DNA of 64,000 bases from Ricinus communis (taxonomy: Eukaryota > Streptophyta > Magnoliopsida > Malpighiales > Euphorbiaceae): positions 28,834,802 through 28,898,801 of the forward strand of contig NC_063258.1 in assembly GCF_019578655.1 (NCBI RefSeq), written 5' to 3'. How positions within the stretch are numbered: position 1 is the stretch's first letter; each line of letters starts with the position of its first letter. Positions 38,847 to 50,182 of the stretch are shown one piece after another. The translations under genes were made by a program, and so were the position numbers. The notes under the pieces are model-generated. The model saw only the letters and a list, made by a program, of their open reading frames with translations. It was not told where the DNA came from and did no database searches.

Positions 38847-41087
38847 TTGTGAGTACAAGCGGCGGTGGTGAGTCAAGATTTGTTACAGGTTTCGACCTAT
38901 TTAAGTTTTTTTTTTTTTTTTTCTTTCTTAAATATCCTAAAAAAAGCATCATGTGTGATTCATGTGGGCTATGAAGGCCAACAAATAATTCCAATCGTCG
39001 AGTAAGATACACGTAAGTGAAAGGGAAGTTCAGAACAAAGAAAGGCCCGTAGACTAACCCTAAACATATTTGATTGTAATTTTACTTTTTAAACAACCAA
39101 TTGATATTAGTTGAACTAAATTAATACATTTCTTTCACTATTATAAATTAAGGAAACAAAAATGAGACTATTGCAAGGAATAGTGATTCGCAATTGATTC
39201 AGTAAATACTATTTAGCTATTGGTTAAGGCAATCTTAATGATGAGATAATATCAATAGTTTAACTTTATATTATATGCTTATTCATATAGAAAGCGAAAC
39301 CGGCCGGCAATTAATCCGTCGTCGGCATAATTTATAATAAAACATTTATTTTATTCTTTCTGTTAGCTGATTTATATGGAAAATGGCTTTCCTCAGTCGT
39401 AATATGCCGAGCTTCTATATCCGCGTTAATTACACCAAATGTGTTCCTAAGCTTTCTGGTGAACTTGCTTTGCAGGAAGAGACAAACCCAGAAAATGGGA
39501 AAAAGGAAAAGAATATAATGGAGCCTATCCTCATTTGCAATCTCTGCCAAGCTATAATTAGTGCCTTCTTGCTTGCCCTGGTTACTTTTCTTTTCTTTCA
39601 TTTTTTTTTTTTAAAGAAAAAATTAAGAAGAAAAAGAAGCTTGCTTGATTTTGTTTTTTCAGAAGTAGCATTAATTTGAATCTGATTTGCTTTTGTGTTG
39701 TTATTCCAGCATTAGGAATTCCAGAATCAAGTCATCAGATTGGGTTTGCAATTCAATTTCAATATTTCTTCGTTAGTCGGCCATGTTATGTCTTTAGGTT
39801 CAAGACTAACTTTCAATATAAACTATTTTCTGCCTATTTATTGTTAATTATGCACCTTAACTAAAAGACATCAATTATTACAATCCACCATTTTGGCAAA
39901 AAAAAAAAAAAAGTGTTTATTATAATGTTCTCTGTGTATTCGTTAAGTATAAGTTTCATTATGTATTCAATTAAATAATCCAACTAGACGAGTGCCCATC
40001 TTTTGGCGGGTTAAAAATATTATTAAAATAATTTTAATAATTTATTATATATATATATATATATTTATTTATTTAAACAAAAAAATAATAATATAGTAAA
40101 AGAATAGAAATTTACATTTAGATCATAAAAATAGTTTAAAGGAATTTGTGACATGTTAAAGAAATTCATTAGTTCAATATAATAGATGAAAAAAAATTTA
40201 ATTTATATATAGGTGATATCAAAATAATAATAAAAAATAAATAGCAAAAGTTCTAACAATCTTATTTATTAAAAGTAAGTATATATAAATATATGAGAAC
40301 TTATTAGTGTAGTAAAATAGATAAAGAGTTAAAATTAATAAGTATATATATTTTTCATGTTTATTTACCTTGGCATATAAAAATAGAAAATACTAATATA
40401 TAGGAATGTATTATGATTTTTATAAAATACTAATATATATATAAATAAAAGTATCAAAAAATAAAATAAAAATTTATTCTTATACTAATATAATTATAAA
40501 TTGAATTATATAATATATAAGATAAATAAAACAATCATGCAATGATAAGAGAAAAATACTAGTAGTTATATATGAAAGAAAAAGAACAATAAAAAGAATT
40601 TAAAAACTTAGATGCAAGATCAATGAAAGAAAGAAAACTAAAAAATTTAGGTGAAATAAAGTCTCTTAAATACCTTATTTTAAGCAAAAAAGTATGGAAC
40701 TTGTGAGAAAAATAAATAATTTAATAATATGTTTGGTTTAAATCCATAAAAAATTTCATTTTATTTAAAAAAATATGAGAGAAAAGATAAAATAGAAATG
40801 ATAAAGTTGAAAGAAATATTTTGATATTATAAAATATACTGACTTACTAATATAAAATTCATTTAATAATACTACCTATTTTATTAAAATTTAGTTTAGT
40901 TATAACCAATTTCATATAAATTTAATTATATAGAATACTATATTAACTTTCATTCAATTTAAAACATATAAATTTTAAATTAAAAAATCTATAAATTTTA
41001 TAGATTTTAACCAAACACTATATAAAAGAATAATTCATATAAATTAAAAAACCACATAAAAGAAAAATTACGTTAAAAACCTTACTC

Positions 41088-41121
<34 letters not shown>

Positions 41122-41261
41122 CAGTAGCTTATGCGGTGCTTACATAATGTCATGTGCGTACAATACGCCAATCTAAACTTTTATTATGCAATGAGCATGT
41201 TTCTTAATGCCTCTTGAGTCATGAGCAGAGCTTGAATTTATGTAAATTCATTTTGGTGTAG
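38847..41261. other. AT-rich intergenic sequence
   Basis: The part next to 38846 should be the P450 promoter. A T-run lies near 38909-38922. From about 39960 to 41110 the DNA is extremely AT-rich, with TA repeats near 40041-40064 and 41090-41112. A 98-codon frame at 39383-39679 encodes a plausible hydrophobic stretch but has no homologue I recognise and ends in a T/A-run translation, so I do not call it a gene. Confidence 0.5.
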
Positions 41262-41868
41262 CAGCAACTTTGTGTGCTTAAGAGGCCAATTACGTTGCAT
41301 GAATTCAATCTTGCTCTTTTAGAAAAGCAAGGTTGGAGGTTAGCCTCAGAGCTTGATTCGTCGATGGCTAGAATATCCGAAGCGAGGTACTATCCCAAGT
41401 CTAATTTCATTTCTGCTCAATTGGGTTATAATCCAAGTTATGTGTGGAGAAGTGTGATTTGATTGCATCCAAACAATTGCTGATTTCTGGTTGTAAAATA
41501 GGGTGGAAAATAGTAACAAAATCTCTCTATGGTCTGACCATGCCTCCCTAACCCAAATAATTAATGAGTTCGTTAGCTCAGAAGTAGAGATAGGAATAAT
41601 TGATATCAAGGTCAGCAATCTTTATTAAGGCGGGTTAGCTGAATTGGGATTAAGATGCTGTTAAAGACATGTCCAATGATTGGGATCAACAACTTATTTT
41701 GAGTAATCCTCTAGGTTCTAGAATGGGTAGCGATAGATAATCTTGGAATTAGGATAAAGTAAAGCTTGCATATTCAGCAAAAACTGCTTATAAGGTCTTA
41801 TGTGAGCAAGATGGGACTAACCAAAATTTTGATAGCTTAGTTTGTTAATAGAAGTTTAGGTTGTTAAG
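41262..41868 (+). pseudogene. LINE (non-LTR retrotransposon) ORF2 remnant, left part
   Basis: The plus strand reads HEFNLALLEKQGWRL, then SSMARISEARYYPKSNF and YNPSYVWRSVI. This is the characteristic stretch downstream of the reverse transcriptase in plant LINE ORF2 proteins. A stop follows and later frames are broken (several stops and shifts to about 41850). The fragment is interrupted at 41868 by the Copia element and resumes at 46942. Confidence 0.75.
41864..41868. repeat. Target-site duplication TTAAG (left) of Copia element 1
   Basis: TTAAG directly precedes the LTR at 41869 and is repeated at 46937-46941 just after the other LTR. Confidence 0.9.
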
Positions 41869-42218
41869 TGTGGAAGTTTGTAGATGTTGGATTTATTGAT
41901 ATATGATGCTATACATATGTGTTTTAAGATTACATGAGGATTAAGAGTCTTATTATATACATAATTGAAATTGCAACGGTCCTATTGCTATATCTGTTAC
42001 ATTTTAACGTTCTTTTCTAGCTAGGGAAAGGTGGAAGTGACTCTTCTTCCCTAGGGGAGAGGGGTTGCTCCTTTTCTCTCATTTTCGGCCTATGATGATT
42101 AGAGTAGCTGAGGCCTTGTCCAACAGTCAAAGACTGTTGGTCCATACTAACAGTCTTTGATTGTTGAATATTGCTAACTTGCTTTGGTTTTGGTATGTAC
42201 ACAGTAGTATCCTCAACA
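41869..42218 (-). repeat. 3' LTR of Copia element 1
   Basis: This 350-bp LTR has TG...CA termini and matches 46586-46936. It contains a strong hairpin at 42121-42166. Confidence 0.93.
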
Positions 42219-42483
42219 CTTCCCCTCAAGGTGGGTTCAAATAAGTTGATAGAACCCATCTTGCCGAGGAGCCTTTGGTGACTTGCTTTGTCTAGGGCCT
42301 TTGTGAAGATATCTGCTAACTGTTCATGGCTTCTGACGAATGGAGTTGCAATTTCTCCTGTTTGGACTTTCTCCCTTATGAAGTGACAGTCAACTTCAAT
42401 ATGTTTGTCCTTTCGTGAAAGACAAGGTTCGATGCAATATGTCTGGCTGCTTGGTTATCACAGTACATCTCCATCGGACCTTT

Positions 42484-45400
42484 TCATTTTATCCCTATGT
42501 TAATCAGCACTTGCTTAATCCAAATAAGCTCGCTAGCTGTCGATGCTATGGCACGGTACTCGGCTTTGGCACTGGACCTTGCGGTTACTGATTGTTTTTT
42601 GCTCTTCCAAGTCACTAGGTTTCCCTCTATGAATGTACAGTATCCTGAAGTTGACTTTCTATCACAACTTCCTGCCCAATCCGCATCAGAGAAACCTATA
42701 ATAGTGTTAGCATTATTATTATTTTTCATCCAAATACCTTGACCTGGAGAACCCTTAAGGTATTTGAGGATTCTATCGATGGCGTCCAGGTGACATGAGC
42801 GAGTAGCATGCATAAACTGGCTTACCATACTTACAGCATAGGAGATATCAGGTCTAGTGATGGCTAAATATATCAGCTTTCCTTCTAGACGCTGATAGCT
42901 ACATATATTATTTATAGGTTCTCTATCTTCCAAATTTAGTTTGGTTTTAGTCTCTATTGGAGTATTTGCCGGTTTACTCCTAATTTTCCTATTTCTTTTA
43001 ATAGGTCAAGAGTATATTTTCTTTAGGACAGAAATAAGCCTTTATGAGATTTTGCAATTTATGTCCCCAGAAAGTATGATAACTGACCTAGATCTTTGAT
43101 ATCAAATTCTCTTTTAAGTTTTAGCTTTACTTCTTCAATTTCCTCATTACTATTACCAGTTATGATTATGTCGTCAACATAAACAAGAATAATAATAATG
43201 GATGTGTGTGTGTGTTTGGCAAACATAGACAAATCCGAAGCACATTTATGAAAATTGATTTTTAACAAGAAATGACTTAGCTTGGCATACCACGCTCTTA
43301 GGGATTGCTTTAATCCATAAATAGCCTTTTTCAACTTACATACCAGGGAATGGTTTGAGGAATTCTTGTGTCATGGACGAAGAGTCATATAGACTTCTTC
43401 ATCTAAAGACCCTTGGAGAAAGGCATTCTTTACGTCCATTTGAGACAAGTGCCAACCTGAATTAATAGGAATAGATAATAATATGCGAACCGTACTCATT
43501 TTTGCTACAGGAGCAAAGGTTTCCTGATAGTCTACCCCATAGGTCTGAGTAAATCCTTTGGCAACTAACCTAGCCTTGTATCTTTCAATGGTGCCATCAC
43601 ATTTATACTTAATCTTATACATCCATTTATACCCCACAGGTTTCTTATTTTAAGGCAAGGTGATAATGTCCCAGGTGTCATTTTCTTCTAAGGCCTGTAG
43701 ATCTTCCTTCATGGCTTTACACTAATTAGGATTAGTGTTAGCTTTTTAGAAGGAAGAGGGCTCAATGTGTGTGGTGAGATTTTCTAGGAATGCCATGTAC
43801 TGATTTAATACAGAAGTATAATTAATGAAGTGCTGGATTGGATACGACACCTTGTGGGACACATAGTCCCTTAGCCTGGTAGGAGGTCTGATTAGCCGAG
43901 AGAATCGTCGTAAGGCAATTGCTTCTCCTTATGGCACATTCTCTCCCCCTGAAGGAGTTGCCTCAGCAGTGAGGTCTGCTTGGGGTGTAGGGTCTCCCCT
44001 TAAAGGAGATGCCTCGGTGGTATCCTCGTAGATGTGCTCATGATCAGATACAATGTCTTGGAGTGTGCTGTCAAAAAAAGGAGAGTTATCCGGAAATAAT
44101 GTAGTAGAGGGTCCATGATTGAGAGAAGAAGTGAAGTAGGGGGAACATTCATCAAATGACACATCGCGAGAGATATAGGACTTGTGGCTGGAAGGGTCAT
44201 AACATTTATACCCTTTCTTTTCAAAGGAGTACCCGAAGAAAACTGTTTTGACAGAACTACTGTCAAGTTTATGATGCCTAATGTGGACAAAAGCGGTATA
44301 CCCAAAAATGCGAATGTGTCCTAAGTCTAATTTTCGACCTTTAAGGATTTCTAGCGGATTGCGATTTCTGAGTCTAGGGCTAGGTAATCGGTTGATGAGG
44401 TACGCAGCAGTGAGGAGGGCCTCAGACCAAAAAATCTGGGGAACATGATTTTGAAAAAGCAAAGATCGAGTGACTTCAAGAAGATGACGACTTTTGCGTT
44501 TAGAGGCCCCATTTTTTTTCGAAGTGTAAATACAAGTGGTTTGGTGTAAAAATCTGAAAATTTCTTGTTTACATATTCAGTGCCATTATCTGAGCGAAAA
44601 ATTTTAACTTTTGCTTTGTATTGAATAAAATTACAAAAGTTTTGAAAGCAGGTAAAAATTTCATTTTTGCCCCAAGTAGTACGAGAGTGTTCATCAATTA
44701 AGGTGACAAAATAGCGGAAATGATTGTATGAAGTGACGGGAGTGGGTCCCTAAACGTCGGAATGAATTAAATCAAACATGTTTTGAGACACAATGGAAGA
44801 TACAGGAAAAGGTAATATAGTGTGCTTAGCAAATTTACAAATATCATAACAAGTAGAGTTCATTTTTAAATAAAATAACTGACGTAAGACTCTATCAGAC
44901 GGGTGACCAAAACGTCTATGAAGCAACATTTGTTGACTAACAGGGTTGGTCGAGACAAAACACTAGTTGGGGGGGTTGGTAAGGTAATACAGGTCGTGTT
45001 CAAACCGACCCTACCAATCATCTTTCCTGTAGTGCGATCTTGAAGCAACACTGTAGAAGGTGAGAAAATAACATTAAAATTAAGAGTCTTAGTAATTTTG
45101 CCAACAGACAATAAATTGGATTTGAACTCGGGCATTAAAAGAATATTAGGAATATTTTTATGCAATATTTGAGAGGAGCCAAAACCAGAAATTTTAGTTT
45201 CATTGCCATTAGCAACAGTCACATGTTGAGAATGGGAAGGAACAAAATTGTGTAATTTTGTTGCATCCCAAGTCATATGATCCGTTGCTCCGGAGTCAAT
45301 AATCCAATTTTGAGAAGCATTTAATGGTTTATAATTTTTAGAAACTGAACGTGACCCACGGGTTTCCTGAAGCTGAACAATCGACTGAAGTTAGGAAATT

Positions 45401-45600
45401 AGGTCTCTAAGTTGAGATTGTTCAATAGGACTCGAGCGAAAGTCGGATTCGGATCGAGTATGTTGAGCGGAGTGAGCCGGACCAGGGTCACTGTTTCCGG
45501 GTCGGGTCGGATAAAAGGAGCCGGGTCGGTGTAGGTTAAAATGCACCAACCCGTTACTCTCATAACCCGATTCCCTTATTTCTTCGATATTCTTAGGGTT
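42484..45600 (-). pseudogene. Copia element 1 pol region (protease, integrase, RT, RNase H), broken
   Basis: On the minus strand the protease motif WIIDSGATDHM lies at about 45270-45306, followed by LPNLL-type protease sequence. Integrase follows with HRRFGHPSDRVLRQL, an IHSDV motif directly followed by a stop (Trp to TAG near 44751) and RSDNGTEYVN. Its C-terminal part is at 44462-43929 (YLINRLPSP). Reverse transcriptase is at 43637-43059, with [22 protein letters not shown] and the YVDD catalytic box (VYVDDIIITG). RNase H is at 42933-42484 (SDADWAGS, SAKAEYRA). Stops and frameshifts, for example near 44925 and 43350, make it non-functional. The order IN before RT places it in Copia. Confidence 0.9.
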
Positions 45601-45729
45601 CATGACCCCAAGGCCGCCAAACCCGATTCTCCCACTGTGGTCGCCAAACCTCTTCTTCTCTTCTCTTCTCCCGTTCCTTCCTCTCTCACTTCTGCCGAGA
45701 CTTGGCCGAAGGCTGGGATGGAGGTGTCA

Positions 45730-45771
45730 GCAGCGTTCCTGAGCGTGCCCCTGCCTTCCGCAGTGGTCGCA
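45730..45771 (-). other. Zinc knuckle of Copia element 1 gag
   Basis: The minus-strand translation CDHCGRQGHAQERC is a complete CX2CX4HX4C nucleocapsid-type zinc knuckle. A stop (TGA) follows immediately. The surrounding ~400 bases (45410-45850) are noticeably GC-richer than the rest of the window. Confidence 0.85.
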
Positions 45772-45888
45772 CCTCTCGACCCTTGCGGGTGCTCCTCTCG
45801 CTCGACTGGTCTCTCGAAGCTGTAAAAGATTGGCGAGGTATGCTATGTTTTCCGAGCTGTCAACGCCGCTCGATCCAGCCATAGTTGC

Positions 45889-46514
45889 TCATCTGGTCTC
45901 CTCCTGCTGGATGGTGGCTATGACGGCATCTATTGGGGAGAGTTGGCTTGACAGAAGGATTTGGGACCGAATGGCCTCATAACTTGTGTCTAACCCGCCG
46001 AGGTACGTGTAAACGAGGTCTTGTTGAGCTCTTTTCCTTAATTCTTCTGGATCATTCGTAGGGGGAAGGTAGCTTTGCAATTCCTCCCATTTGGTAAGGA
46101 TTTCTGTTGCGTAGCTTATGCTTGACTATGTTCCTTGCTTTATTTTGGCTAATTCTTGTTTTAGATTGAAAATGTGAGCATAGTTCTGCTCATGGCTGTA
46201 AAGGCCTTTAACTTTACTCCATATTGCCTGTGAGGATTCCAATAGCATGCACAAACGTGCTATCTGAGGCTCCATTGTGTTAGTGAGCAGCGACATGACC
46301 AAATGGTTTATCGTCTGCATTCCTCAATTGCCTCCAATTCTTCCTTTGATGGTTGTCTTGGATTGGTTGGTTGAGGTCTGCTACGAGTCCCTGTGATGAA
46401 CCCCAATTTTTTTCTGCCACTTAGGCTGATGTAGACTGATCTCGACCATTCAAAGTAGTTTTGATTGCCTTTCAGCACAATGTTGGTCAATTTTGTGATA
46501 TCTGTGTGAGACAT
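45889..46514 (-). pseudogene. Copia element 1 gag, broken
   Basis: It begins MSHTDITKLTNIVLKGNQNY with the FEWSRSV motif typical of Copia gag proteins. It shifts frame near 46315, and continues as QTINHLVMSLL, an in-frame stop (46126-46128), then WEELQSYLPP and YEAIRSQIL to another stop at 45889. The capsid-like part is otherwise complete and leads into the zinc knuckle downstream. Confidence 0.85.
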
Positions 46515-46570
46515 GGCAGTTGAAATTGCTTTTGTGTTGGCTTGATTTGGTAAGGAAAGACAGGATTAAA

Positions 46571-46585
46571 CCTGCTATGATACCA
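46571..46585 (-). other. Primer-binding site of Copia element 1
   Basis: Immediately inside the 5' LTR the minus strand reads TGGTATCATAGCAGG. This matches the initiator-Met tRNA 3' end apart from one base (AGAGC expected, ATAGC present). Confidence 0.85.
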
Positions 46586-46936
46586 TGTGGAAGTTTTTAA
46601 TATGTTGGATTTATTGATCTGTGATGCTATACATATGTGTTCTGAGATTACATAAGGATTAAGAGTCTTGTTATATACACAATTGAAATTGTAACGGTCC
46701 TATTGCTATCTCTGTTACATTGCAACGTTCTTTTCTAGCTAGGGAAAGATGGAAGTAACCCTTCTTCCTTAGGGGAGAGGGGTTGCTCCTTTTCCCTTAT
46801 TTTCGGCCTATGATGATTAAAGTAGCTGAGACATTGTCCAACAGTTAAAGACTGTTGGTCCTTACTAACAGTCTTTGACTATTGAATATTGCTAACTTGC
46901 TTTGGTTTTGTTATGTACACAGCAGTATCCTCAACA
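46586..46936 (-). repeat. 5' LTR of Copia element 1
   Basis: This 351-bp LTR has the same termini as 41869-42218. The shared hairpin is at 46839-46884. Confidence 0.93.
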
Positions 46937-46941
46937 TTAAG

Positions 46942-47520
46942 ATTCCTCCCTAACTTCAAAAACTCGGTATGGAGAGCCTGTATAGGGTGCCTTCCAACTA
47001 TAGACAAATTAATCTTGATACAGGTGGATTTGTCCAGACTTTGTCATGTCTGTAATAATCTACCTTGCACTCGTTGATCTTATGCCTTTTTGCTAGAAAT
47101 TATTAGGCCTCTTCTCTTGTGGGATTCGTTAGGGTTGATCTTATCAAGTGGTTTGTTGAAATGTGGGATCGATGTAATAGAGAAAACAGAAATCTTGCAG
47201 CTATGATTTCGTGGAATAACAAAAACTTATATAATCATTCCTCCACAAAAAAAGAAAAAAGTTACAATCAGGGAGAGTCATAGAAAGAGTGATCCAAACT
47301 CTAAATTTTGAAAGCTCATATCTCTTGCAATGGAAATCTACACAAGCCATCGAATTGTACGTTCTTTGGGATATTGATGGTGCAGTAAAATGGCAAAAGC
47401 AGTCTGGTTATTAATGATTGCCAAGGCATTTTAGAAGATTTGCGTAATATGATTAAGAGATATGCCATTGTCTTGGCAAAAGCAGCAAGTATTTATGGCT
47501 CTCAGGAGTCTCTTTGATAG
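46942..47520 (+). pseudogene. LINE ORF2 remnant, right part (zinc-binding and RNase H-like region)
   Basis: Directly after the target duplication the plus strand reads IPPxxKNSVWRACIGCLPTID and DLSRLCHVC. This is the zinc-binding domain that follows reverse transcriptase in plant LINEs and continues the left part at 41868 (KFRLLS). Further on, AAMISWNN and, near 47410-47510, INDCQGILEDL and LAKAASIYGSQE resemble the end of the LINE RNase H domain. Frames are broken by stops and shifts. The 3' end and poly-A tail of the LINE were not identified. Confidence 0.7.
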
Positions 47521-48533
47521 GGGAAAATCTCCTATTTCTATATATTAAGCAGTAACTTTTCTGTCGATTTTCCAGGAGTCACTTTTCTTCTTTTTATCCA
47601 TCAGCTATTTGTCGATTTTCCATGCTTGGGAACCTTTTCTGTGCAGTGCTTCTTCTTTTTTTTCTTTTCTTTTTTTATCAATCTGTGCAGTGCTTTGATG
47701 TTGGATTTTTACAATATTGATGCATCATTTTCTTTAAAAAAAGAAATCCAATATCAAACAAAAAGATGCATACAATAAGATCAAATAATCCAACATCGAA
47801 AGTAGGTCCCATAATCCAATAGTCCAAAATGGGATTTTATGTAAATAAGTTATTATTCAAACTTCATTGTAACATACGTCATGAGTCATTCCTTTTGGAA
47901 TTAAGCTGAGTCATAAATGTATATATAGAAACCACATTGTTCTTTCCATCCTACTTTTAGGAAATTCACTTCAAATTCCTTGGTAGTTCACAAGTATGCA
48001 GATGTAAAGTTCTAAGGAGGAGGAGCCATGCAAGTAGAGTCTTTTTTTCTTTAAAGAAAAGGAAAAAGAAAAGAAAAGTACGCTTTGTTTACTTGAATAG
48101 TTAGTTGTGACGGGTGACCATTTCAAACAATATGGAATTGAACTGAATCAACATCTGTAGTGTATACATATGATTTACTTGTTGAATTCAAGGTCTTTCC
48201 ATAGACAAAGAATCCAATCATAAAACCCAATAAAGAAAGATAAAATCTTTTACCATTCAAGAACTCAAGATGAACAAATTATCCACAAGCTTATTAAGGA
48301 AAATATGAATTGTTGGATGCATATAATATAACTACCAAATATGAAAATCATTAAAATCTAATACTGATCAATCACACTAATATAAGGAGATGATAACAAA
48401 GGAAGTCTCAAGTGGCATGGATCGAGCTCCATCCCCTGCAGATACATTGGTGAACTTTTCTTGCATGCTGATGCTGGGATGGAGATCGATCCACACCAGT
48501 CACAAATTAAATTATCCTCAACCTATATAACTA
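47521..48533. other. Intergenic sequence
   Basis: AT-rich, with T-runs near 47650-47675. A phrase about the TTTTTACAATATTGATGCATC and CCAATATCAAAC region (47705-47790) repeats partly inverted. No gene is supported. Confidence 0.45.
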
Positions 48534-48764
48534 TCAAAAAGCCGAGCCCAAGATATAATAGAAAAACGAAAACAGCACTAATATCAAAACAATGACACCG
48601 AAAAAGAAGTTGAAAAGTCGAACAGCCGTGCTGTTACATCCATTGCTGTAGTAGCCCCCACCACCACCGCTGCCGCCGCCTCCACCTCTATTGTCACGCC
48701 GTTTGTTGTTTGAGCGTCTTCTAATTGGTTTGAGTGCCTTGTCTATGCTTTTGTCTCTCTGCAT
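48534..48764 (-). CDS. Small glycine-rich, tail-anchored protein candidate
   Basis: The minus-strand frame from ATG 48764 to the stop at 48534 gives 76 aa. It has a basic N-terminal half (KPIRRRSNNKRRD), a glycine-rich linker (GGGGGSGGGGGYYSNGC) and a strongly hydrophobic C-terminus of ~24 residues that would act as a membrane anchor. The same frame is open upstream to about 48810. A short frame at 48942 (MNRMFSLLSSYLLILGQ) could be a signal-peptide exon, but I could not find a splice pair that joins them in phase. The codon composition and the basic-Gly-hydrophobic layout look genuine. I do not recognise the family. Confidence 0.45.
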   Translation of the reverse strand: MQRDKSIDKALKPIRRRSNNKRRDNRGGGGGSGGGGGYYSNGCNSTAVRLFNFFFGVIVLILVLFSFFYYILGSAF

Positions 48765-48942
48765 TCTTTTCTTTCCTTTAGAGCAAGAACCCTCGGAGAT
48801 AAACACAACCCTCTTCAGAAACTACTGACCTGACTGTATATAAAGAATTCAAGATTGCAAGATAATGAAATGAATGTCGTGTAGGAAGTATCTGACCAAG
48901 AATCAGGAGGTAACTAGAAAGAAGGGAGAACATGCGGTTCAT

Positions 48943-50129
48943 CTTGTATGGGTCTGCTTTTATATGTAAATTAATTAATATTTTATGAAATAGTCTTAAT
49001 TTTGAGTTAGATATAATTATTTAATATATTGAACGTAATTTCGCGATGCTTAAAAGGAAGGAGTGGAGCAATTTCGTGCACATCGATTGAGGAATTGGCC
49101 ATTGGGGTTATGGAAGCAGCTTGCTTGGGTTTTGGTTTAAAAGTTTGTCTGCGTTGCTTGCAGAGCTCTGTTTAGGCAGTGAGAGAGAGGGTCTTTTGTA
49201 TGACTGTATGAAGTGTGAATGGGTTTGACACTTTGACCGTTGAAGGAGACTACTTTTTGTTTCTGCTATGTGTGTGTAGGCCCTACTCGACTCTAAAGAA
49301 TTTCTTGAACAATTAATTTATATGATTAGGAATTCACCCGATTAACTAAAATTCTTACTCCAAAGCAAAACCAAACAAATTTTGACCTGCTGCTCCGTGC
49401 TCAAATGTTACACTGTTAATGTATAATTACATTATATTTACTCCAAATACTCATTAAATGCCACCTCAAATTTAGTATAATTTCTTTTTTCTTTTTAAAA
49501 CTTTAAAAACTGTAAATTATATAATAGAAGATAATTATTTCTTTATTATAGTTCCAAAAATAATAGTTCACCTAATGCATAGTTGAGGTACATTTATTTT
49601 TCTATTTTTCTTAAAAACATATCAAATGGTACTTTTTATTTTGAGGAGCATAATTTAAAATATAAAAAATATTTAAAAAAATATCCACATACAAAGAGTA
49701 AAATATTTTAAGAAATCCAATAAACTCTTTATATTTTATTATATATATTATTTTTGTTTTTATAAACATTAATAGCTCCATTTTTTTTCTTTTCACTTTT
49801 ATCAAGAGAAATACAAGAATTGCAAATATCAATTAAATTAAATGTTTAGAAATTTATAGTGTATTTATTAAATATAAATTAGAGAATAAAGTTTGGCTTT
49901 TCGTATGCAAAGAGTTAAATGGACTCTCTACTTTATAATTTAAAAATAAATAATACAATGAAGTATCATTTTATGATATGACTTTTTAAAATAAAAAAAT
50001 TTAATGTTATATAAATAGCGGTTTAAAAATATTTTAATTGAACCCATAAAATATTTCATTAAAAGGAAGGTAAGAAACACCATAAAGTAAAAAAGACTCA
50101 AGTGTTAATATAAATTTGTTTCAAATCTA

Positions 50130-50182
<53 letters not shown>

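Larger units (their letters stand above)
41869..46936 (-). mobile_element. Ty1/Copia LTR retrotransposon 1, decayed, minus orientation
   Basis: This 5.07-kb element has ~350-bp LTRs (41869-42218 and 46586-46936) that start TGTGG and end CAACA. It is flanked by the 5-bp duplication TTAAG. Read on the minus strand, it has a primer-binding site TGGTATCATAGC next to the 46586 LTR, gag, zinc knuckle, protease, integrase, reverse transcriptase and RNase H in Copia order, then a polypurine tract (GAGGGGAAG, inverse of ~42219-42227). Coding regions carry many stops and frameshifts. By hand the LTRs differ at about 27 of 350 positions (~92% identity), so the insertion is old. It sits inside a LINE remnant. 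Confidence 0.95.

Noticed and set aside
39383..39679. 98-codon plus-strand frame with a hydrophobic segment upstream of the P450
   Set aside because: No recognisable family, ends in translation of a T/A run, and lies in probable promoter DNA.
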